This document shows positions 56,701 through 64,000 of a stretch of DNA of 64,000 nucleotides, one piece after another; position 1 is the stretch's first letter; the number at the start of each line of letters is the position of its first letter. The notes under the pieces are model-generated. The model was not told where the DNA came from, did no database searches, and was given only the letters and a program-made list of their open reading frames with translations. The translations under genes and the position numbers were made by a program. The stretch spans positions 2,177,677 to 2,241,676 of the forward strand of contig NW_006497672.1 in NCBI RefSeq assembly GCF_000471905.2, written 5' to 3'. This stretch comes from Amborella trichopoda (lineage: Eukaryota > Streptophyta > Magnoliopsida > Amborellales > Amborellaceae).

Positions 56701-57901
56701 TGTAGACAACCCCCTCTGAAATTCTAGTTATGGGAATACCTAAAAACCTCATTTCTGAGCTTAAAGGACCACACAAATCTTAGTAGACCATAGGCAACCT
56801 AGACCCCATATAATTGCTTCAAAATTGTCCAAAACCTATTCCAACTTGAAGTCGAGCCCCAGAGCTTTCCAACGGTCAAAGAATCGCCTGAATCGGACCT
56901 ACAGATAAAAATATCTAACAAATGACAATTTACTCCTTGTGAGACCCAAGAATCGGGCCACGGACTAGGCTGTAACACGGCTCGGCATGCCTAAACGCAG
57001 CCTAATGATGCAGTAAACACGTTTGATGATGCAGTAAAGGCATTTATGACGCAGTTAATACGTTTTATGATGCAGTAAAGGAGTTTTATTTAATTGGATA
57101 AGCCTAAAGATTCAAAATAAATCCAAAAAATTCCAAAAAAATTGAAAAAAATTAAGAAAAATCACCAATTGAATCCTATAAATACCCCCTCTACATAACC
57201 CAAAAAGGAGACGGGAAAAAAAAAAGGATAAAGAAATCCCTTAGAAATTCTCGAAATTAGAAAAATAGCCCAAAAATAGGAAAAACCATTAGAAAATTCC
57301 TAAAAAAGTAGGAAAATCCCCAAAAAATCATAGAAAATGCCATAATTCATATTCAACCTTTGGAGATCCCAAAACCCTTAGAAAACTAAGGGAAATTCTT
57401 CTCCAATCTCAAGAAATAGCAAGAAAAGCCTAGTGGACCCTATCTAAAATCCCCAATTTTTCCTCGTGCTTTAGGAACCCTAGATCTAAGTCAAAGAATG
57501 AACCTTAGATCTACCAATTCCAGCAAGCAAAAGGCATCCAAAAAAGGAGATGGTGGCGTAAATTGGAAGAGCGACATAATCCAAACTCGAAACTCTAGGT
57601 TTCGAGTCCCTAAAGGTAAGTATATTTTTTTTTGCTTGATTTAATTTGTTTTTCTTCATTTAATTCTCTGTTTTATTTTATTTTTTTGGAAATTATTTTA
57701 TTATTAGATTTAATTAAATCTAGAAGCGTTTTTTTTTAGGTCAAAATACGGATTTGGAGCTAGCGTTGCCAGTGGACTCAGAAAAAGACCGGATGCATAG
57801 ATCTGGGATTTTTCTAAGCCTATAATTCAAGAGACCCCACTCTCTTTACCTTTTCAAAAAGTAACTCAGTTTTTGCTAAGATTTGTGCAAATCTCATCCC
57901 A
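56701..57901 (+). repeat. 3' LTR D of the gypsy element
   Basis: 1,201 bp, TGTAGACAACCCC to CTCATCCCA. It is the most complete LTR of the family here and the reference for A, B and C. It carries the 'gatgcagtaaa' subrepeats at 57005-57090 and a TATA-like 'cctataaataccc' at 57174. Confidence 0.85.
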
Positions 57902-58220
57902 GAGATCAACGCAGAACGAATCGTAAACAGTGTGCTATGTGGACTTGTGTACTATTACATTTGATGTGCCCTAAATCCCTAACTCTGATGTGTTTTATAG
58001 TTATACTTATATTGATAGACTATAGAGACATTATACTTATATTGTTAGACTATACAGATACTTTTTCTTCTATTGGGCCACCCAGGTTCTAGGGGCCCGC
58101 CTAAGCGTTGGGAGGCCTAGACCCCCCCGGCCGTCTAAGCGCCGCCTAGAGTTTCTTGAAACACTGAACAAGCCCTAAATCAAAATGAAACTTGGGAACT
58201 TGGTTCTGATTAAGAAAAAA
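57902..58220. other. Unassigned DNA with GC-rich palindromic motif
   Basis: At 58090-58170 a GC-rich block ('ggcccgcctaagcg', 'ccggccgtctaagcgccgcc') followed by 'cttgaaacactg' resembles a repeat common in plant genomes. A 'tatacttatattg-tagacta' unit is duplicated at 58003-58060. Family not assigned. Confidence 0.35.
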
Positions 58221-58500
58221 CAGCAATTGGAAACGAATGGGTCTACAAGGTGAAACTCATCTCCCATGGATCATTAGTGAGAGAAATATGTTGAGAGACT
58301 TTGGGGATCCCCTAGTAAAACCAATCAGTCTGCACAACTGCTGTCATTGCTTTAATGATATGCAGGCCTTCATTATAAAGATGGATTTTAAGAAATATTC
58401 TCATGAGGACTTACAAGAGCAGATTGGGATGCCTCTTCCAAGTTTGAAGTTAAACAACAACATAACTTGCCTCAAGAAGGGGTTGTAAAGTAGAAAGATT
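58221..58500 (+). pseudogene. Possible copia RT scrap
   Basis: 'GNEWVYKVKLISHGSLVRE' resembles the start of the copia RT domain ('W.fk.K...dG.i.r.KARLVA'). The following sequence cannot be aligned to RT blocks with confidence. A TE remnant is likely but the call is tentative. Confidence 0.35.
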
Positions 58501-58542
58501 CAGTAGTTTTGAAAGTTCAGCTACACATTCATAGACTTATCT

Positions 58543-58710
58543 TAACAAGTGATAGTGATATTCCATTATTTTATTAGATCAAATTTATCAAGAAGAGTCG
58601 TAATACAAATCACTCTCTTAACAAGCGACAGCAATATACCATTATTTTATTAGACCATAAATAGTCATACTGCAAAGTGATAGTGATCATTCCATTTTCA
58701 TTAGAACGAA
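58543..58710. repeat. Imperfect tandem repeat, about 75 bp, three partial copies
   Basis: 'taacaagtgatagtgatatt' begins at 58543, 'taacaagcgacagcaatata' at 58619 and 'caaagtgatagtgatcattc' at 58672, each followed by 'ccatt-ttttattag'-like sequence. Confidence 0.65.
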
Positions 58711-60284
58711 TGCAATCAATAATATCACACTTCTAGAGCACAAGCGTAATATCCTACTTATGGTAGATGACTGTCAATACAAGATCATTTGGAATAGCAA
58801 ATGAATTTAGGGCTCCAAAGGAAAGAGCTAGGTAACAAGGAAAAAATCATGGGCATGAAAACTGCTTGATTTCACATGGTCATGTACTTTACCCAAGATA
58901 ACAACATTGAGAAAGCCTATGTAGAACCCTTGAACTGCACATAAGAGACGCGGAATAAGAGGGTGAATCGGTAACAGTCAGCAACAATGCACCATGAGCC
59001 AATAGGTATTATAATCAATCTGCACCAGAGTAATATTGTATATGCTGTTCATGTTAGCCAATACATGGCAGATCTGGGACGGCTACAATCAAATTTCGTC
59101 AGTTTATTCAATATCTCTGACAAATGCCAGAATGCAGACTGTTAGCTTTCATCATTATTTCCTTTGGATTTGGTTCAGTAGGCAAGTTGATATTGCTCTA
59201 TTGTCTACCTATTAATCCCAGCAGAAATTGTTTGCCTCTTGCTTCATGCAACAATATGCAAGAAAGAGCAAAGAGGATACAGCACCAAGGTCCAGTGTAT
59301 AAACATTTATCACTAACATGCTCATTGGCACCAATATGATGTCACTATAATATGATGTCACTATATAACACTTGGTCCCCATATCAAGATAAACCTGCAA
59401 AAGTTCATTTTGTTTTTCAGTTAACTTTATTTCACTAATATTATCACAAAATTACATGTATGACTAATGTACACAAGACATATCCTATTCTATGTGACAT
59501 CTAATATAACTACAAAATTATGACTTCCAGAGAAGTTTTCAAGACACCATTCCTTGCTAGTTGATCAGTAATCTCATTTGTCTTCCTGCTCGAATGATTG
59601 AAAGAGACATTAAGGTCTCTTGTTAGCTCAAAGATTTCTTCAACAACATCTGTTGCCCTCCATGGTTATGCTTTTTTCCAACTTAACCATGAGATAATCT
59701 TAAAGGCCTCTCTCATTGTGTCTGTATGTCTCTACATTCCAGTGTCCATTTCTCAACACCATAATGTCCATGCCTCGGTTCATATGCATCATACCTTTTA
59801 AGCGCTCCATAGTACACCATTAGTATTATTCTACCATGTTCAAAGTAAAATCCTCCAATCTAGCTGGTTCTAGACTACCTTTGGAGCTTTCATAAAAATT
59901 CAATATTATCTTTGCATCAACAGATGGTTCCATTTATCAGATGATTTTGCCTTTTTTAACATTTAATCTGCTCTATACTATTTCTTGCCATTTGCTTCCA
60001 AAAATCCACTACTAAAAATCCCAATAATCTTTTCTAGATAGTGGTTCAGAGCAGAAGCCGGCAATAGACCCATGATTGAAGCTCCACACAATGGGAGCAC
60101 CTATAGCCAGCAGCCTTTACACGCAGGCACGCGCGCATGAACACATGTACATCCACATATATTGAGATCAGATTCAGGGGAAGAATATCTCTCATCGGAG
60201 TTTCACAGAGTTCCTATTGGATGACGGTGAAAGTCTATAGAAACCAATTCTCTTGACTTGGACTACAATGTAGACAAAACAAGC
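58711..60284. other. Noncoding DNA, nothing recognised
   Basis: No gene or TE signature that I can support. A 14-bp direct repeat 'atatgatgtcacta' occurs at 59334 and 59350. Confidence 0.4.
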
Positions 60285-61620
60285 CAATCATCATCATCAT
60301 CATTTTAGCCTTTTCCCAATTAATTGGGTCGGCTACACGAATCCTAGTTCTTCATTCTGCTCTATTAAAGGCCATATCCTCAATGAGGCCATAGGTCCCT
60401 ACATCTTTTCGGACTACTTCCAACCACATCATTTTGGGCCTACCTCTTGCCTTTTCCAATCTTTCTACTTGAACTAACGTGCCCCTCCTAACAGGTGTTG
60501 TACTTGGTCGACGCCATACATGGCCAACCCACTTAAGTCTATTCTCTCTCATTTTATTGCCGATTGGTGCCAAGCCTAAATTCTTTCGAATAGATTCATT
60601 TCGAATTCTATCCCTTCTTGTCATGCCACTCACCCATATCAATATCCTCATCTCCGCTACACTCATTTTATAGGTATTTTTTTTTTGTCCGCCCAACATT
60701 CTGCGCCATAGAGCAAAGCCAGTCTCACCGATGTCCAATAGAACTTGCCCTTCAGCGTCATTGGTATGTGGCACATAAAATTCCAGTTGCACATCTCCAC
60801 TTCGCCCACCAAGCTCTAATTTTGTGTGCAACATCTTCATCGATCTCTCTATTTTCTTGGATTATCGACCCAAGATATCGAAAGTGCGGTCTTTTTTATA
60901 CTTCCTGGCCGTCAATCTTGACTACTTCCTCGTCTCTACTCCTACTGTTACTAAACTTGCACTCCATATACTCTGTCTTATTCCGACTAATTTTAAAACC
61001 TTTGGATTCTAGAGCATCCTTCCAAAGTTCTAACTTTGTGTTGATGCCGTTTCGGGTCTCATCAATCAAAACTATGTCATCTGTGAACAACATGCACTAC
61101 AGTACCTCATCCTGTAGGTGTTTAGTTAAGTCGTCCATAACTAAGACAAAGAGGTAGGGGCTCAATGTTGACCCTTGATGTAGACCTATTGTCACTGAAA
61201 ACTCACTCATCTCTCCACTAGTTGTTCGTACACTAGTTAGTGCTTCATCGTACATATCTCTCACCAAGTCAATACAATGTTTAGAGACACATTTCTTTTC
61301 CAGCACCTGCCAAATCAAATATCGAGGTACTTTATCATAAACTTTCTCTAGATCAATAAAGATCATGTGGAGGTCTTTTCCCTTCATCCTAAACTTCTCA
61401 ATCAGGTGCTTAAGTAGGAAAATAGCCCCAATTGTTGACCTTCTTCGCATAAAACCAAATTGGTTTTTAGATACACTCGTTTCATGCTTAAGTCGTTGAT
61501 CAATAACTCTCTACCAGAGCTTCATAGTATGGCTCATAAGCTTGATCCCTCAATAGTTTGCACAATTTTGTATGTCTCATTTGTTCTTGTAAATAGGTAC
61601 CACAAAACAAGCCAATACAC
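60285..61620 (-). pseudogene. RTE-clade LINE, 5'-truncated
   Basis: The longest RTE copy in the window. The minus strand encodes RT blocks 'HMIFIDLEKVYDKVPRYLIW', 'FSVTIGLHQGSTLSPYLFVL', 'MDDLTKHLQDEVL', a stop in place of the usual Trp, '[18 protein letters not shown]' (active site TDD rather than ADD), '[19 protein letters not shown]', then in other frames 'KMSVAEMRILIWVSGMTRRD' and 'NRLKWVGHVWRRP'. The 3' end reads 'ggattcgtgtagccgaccca', 'attaattgggaaaaggct' and an (ATG)n tail at 60290-60303. The endonuclease is absent, from 5' truncation near 61620. Few lesions suggest it is younger than the other copies. Confidence 0.9.
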
Positions 61621-61837
61621 TTCGAAATTTTTTAATACATTTTGAAATTACAACTTGTAAAAACAAATTTCATCAGTCATTGTAACTATGGTTAGCTATT
61701 GACTTTCAAATATACTAAATTGAAAGGATACAACTCAATTCGGGTTCCCTTGCACATGAACAAAACAAGTTGGGAATCATCAAACTACACATGCATAGTA
61801 TGCATTTGAAAAATCAGCACCACTCAAACTCACAAAG

Positions 61838-61840
<3 letters not shown>
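61621..61840. other. Noncoding DNA before the gap
   Basis: No recognised feature. Confidence 0.4.
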
Positions 61841-61879
<39 letters not shown>

Positions 61880-62660
61880 NNNNNNNNNNNNNNNNNNNNN
61901 NNNNNNNNNNNNNNNNNNNNNNNNNNNNNNNNNNNNNNNNNNNNNNNNNNNNNNNNNNNNNNNNNNNNNNNNNNNNNNNNNNNNNNNNNNNNNNNNNNNN
62001 NNNNNNNNNNNNNNNNNNNNNNNNNNNNNNNNNNNNNNNNNNNNNNNNNNNNNNNNNNNNNNNNNNNNNNNNNNNNNNNNNNNNNNNNNNNNNNNNNNNN
62101 NNNNNNNNNNNNNNNNNNNNNNNNNNNNNNNNNNNNNNNNNNNNNNNNNNNNNNNNNNNNNNNNNNNNNNNNNNNNNNNNNNNNNNNNNNNNNNNNNNNN
62201 NNNNNNNNNNNNNNNNNNNNNNNNNNNNNNNNNNNNNNNNNNNNNNNNNNNNNNNNNNNNNNNNNNNNNNNNNNNNNNNNNNNNNNNNNNNNNNNNNNNN
62301 NNNNNNNNNNNNNNNNNNNNNNNNNNNNNNNNNNNNNNNNNNNNNNNNNNNNNNNNNNNNNNNNNNNNNNNNNNNNNNNNNNNNNNNNNNNNNNNNNNNN
62401 NNNNNNNNNNNNNNNNNNNNNNNNNNNNNNNNNNNNNNNNNNNNNNNNNNNNNNNNNNNNNNNNNNNNNNNNNNNNNNNNNNNNNNNNNNNNNNNNNNNN
62501 NNNNNNNNNNNNNNNNNNNNNNNNNNNNNNNNNNNNNNNNNNNNNNNNNNNNNNNNNNNNNNNNNNNNNNNNNNNNNNNNNNNNNNNNNNNNNNNNNNNN
62601 NNNNNNNNNNNNNNNNNNNNNNNNNNNNNNNNNNNNNNNNNNNNNNNNNNNNNNNNNNNN
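61841..62660. repeat. (TA)n microsatellite and assembly gap
   Basis: About 19 TA units (61841-61879) run into N (61880-62660). Same situation as at 26866-27300. Confidence 0.95.
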
Positions 62661-64000
62661 ATTATATCAACATATGTATGCTCAAGTATACAATGCAACA
62701 TGAACATGGGAAGCCAATTGGAGCTCTCGGGTGCCCGGTTTATGGTATGGGGTCTTAGCGATGTGTCATTGGGTGACATGCGATGACATATCTCAAAATC
62801 GAGCCCATTGATCATCTAATACGTGGGAAGCCAAGCATCTACTAATACACACTTAAAAAATGGAAGGATCTACAGAAATCTAAAGATCAAATCAAGTGGC
62901 AAAATTGTGGGAGAAAACCGGGCTCTTAAAACACAAAACCGGTTCAATTGAGTTCACAATTTCGCTCACAAAATTTTGGCATATAGTCGCTCCTCTTATG
63001 AAATCAACAATTCAAAAGGTCAAGAAGAAGATTTAGGTGACTGATATGATCATGAAATACTCAAGAAAGTATCAGCCAAAACACTCCAAAGTAAGAAAGC
63101 TTATGGAAAAATATGTCAAAATGTGCATGGATGAAGCCTTAAGCTATATGGATCAAGAGAGATCATTGATGATTCAAAGGATCAACAATCTAATCATCAA
63201 AGGATGATGAAATGTTGCTAAATTGGGAATTTACAGCAAGGAGAAACTTAAGAAATCAATGGAAATAGGAAAGATCTTTCAATTGTTGAAGGCTTGGAGA
63301 CTATATCATCCATGGCTTGAAAATGAGCTTTGGATCACTATTAATGAAAGTAGTATAAGACCTTCAATAGAGTTCTTTTCTCACCTTAACATGAAGAAGG
63401 ATTTTAGAGAGAGAAAGGAAGAAGAAGACTAGCATGGGCGTGCCCCTCAAAGGGAGAAGAGACAGAGGGTGGCATGCCTCTTTTGGAGGGAAAATTGTGA
63501 GGTGTACTCATGTGAGAAATGAGGCTCAAAGGGGTATTTATAAGTTCTAAAACCTCAAGTGTGGAGATGCTTCTAGATGGATGAATCTTGGCCCTTCATG
63601 TCATCTACTAATGGCTACAAAAAGCGGCATGATCCTAGCCCACCATCCACCATCATGCCATCAAGATGTGTGGTATGCATTTAAACACCTTTATCCTCCT
63701 TTAATTCACTCCAATTTCCCTTGTTATTAAAATACCCATGCTCTTTACATTTAATAAAACTAAAACCAAAATGGAGGGCATACCCTCATGGTAATTTGTT
63801 AAAAACTCTAGCAAAAAGCAAATATCAAACTTTCCTACATTTTATACAAGCATGTGGGGCTAATGAAATCATGCCACATATGGATCGCTAAACCCATATG
63901 GACTGCTATTAAGAACATTCATTTATCCACAACTTCCATTGTTTGACTACTTGTATTACCAGACGAGGCATCTTATACATTTCTCCAAGTTTGGTGTTCA
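62661..64000. other. Unassigned DNA at the window end
   Basis: No TE coding motif. 'gggtggcatgcctcttttgg' near 63468 resembles 'ggtggcatgcctattttaga' near 26183, so part of this region may share a repeat family with the DNA around 26.1-26.3 kb. A Lys/Glu-rich frame at 63223-63432 is unassigned. Confidence 0.35.

Noticed and set aside
61770..62815. Frames of over 330 codons on both strands
   Set aside because: They consist mainly of the N gap and TA repeat.

Overview
The window looks like nuclear DNA of a flowering plant: AT-rich, littered with microsatellites, and built almost entirely of transposable-element remains. Repeat classes seen are Ty1/copia, Ty3/gypsy (including a Tat-lineage element with two RNase H domains), RTE-clade LINE pieces ending in ATG-trinucleotide tails, PIF/Harbinger, and foldback or Mutator-type MITEs. 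The only host gene I recognise is the last exon of PDV1 (PLASTID DIVISION1), on the minus strand at 30032-30580. No rRNA, tRNA, CRISPR array or prokaryotic operon structure was seen. Three N gaps (26904-27300, 42579-42598, 61880-62660) interrupt the sequence; the two large ones begin directly after (TA)n runs.

Layout. 1-3640: AT-rich DNA with a diverged direct duplication. 3643-5825: a Mutator-like MITE with a 9-bp target duplication, a pyrimidine tract, then a 1.17-kb palindrome whose arms carry short tandem repeats. 5913-8017: a structurally complete gag-only Ty3/gypsy element with 5-bp TSD. 8-17 kb: RTE scraps, a degraded Arg/Ser-rich coding fragment, possible gene exons, a foldback MITE and a copia 3' end. 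17788-20752: a 2,955-bp solo LTR with TSD. 22.4-25.7 kb: a decayed copia element on the minus strand. 28.1-28.7 kb: an LTR related to the one at 16 kb. 30-32 kb: PDV1 exon and an unassigned duplicated exon-like segment. 33.1-34.5 kb: two LTR-like arms in inverted orientation. 34.9-36 kb: 5' end of another copia element. 36.6-46.4 kb: a 0.7-kb direct duplication, a two-gene PIF/Harbinger element, a 2,008-bp solo LTR with TSD, an internally deleted RTE copy, and two inverted copies of an unnamed repeat. 46.4-57.9 kb: a rearranged cluster of one Tat-type gypsy family, with a head-on palindromic LTR junction and a near-complete gag-pol lacking a visible protease. 60.3-61.6 kb: a 5'-truncated RTE element.

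How the parts relate. The elements are mostly dead (nonsense codons, frameshifts, solo LTRs), and several are nested, so relative insertion order can be read. The strongest new observations are structural: exact TSD-defined elements, the palindromic LTR arrangement, the large foldback element, and a PDV1 exon whose first exon is not visible anywhere in the window. I did not find a convincing new multi-gene biological system.
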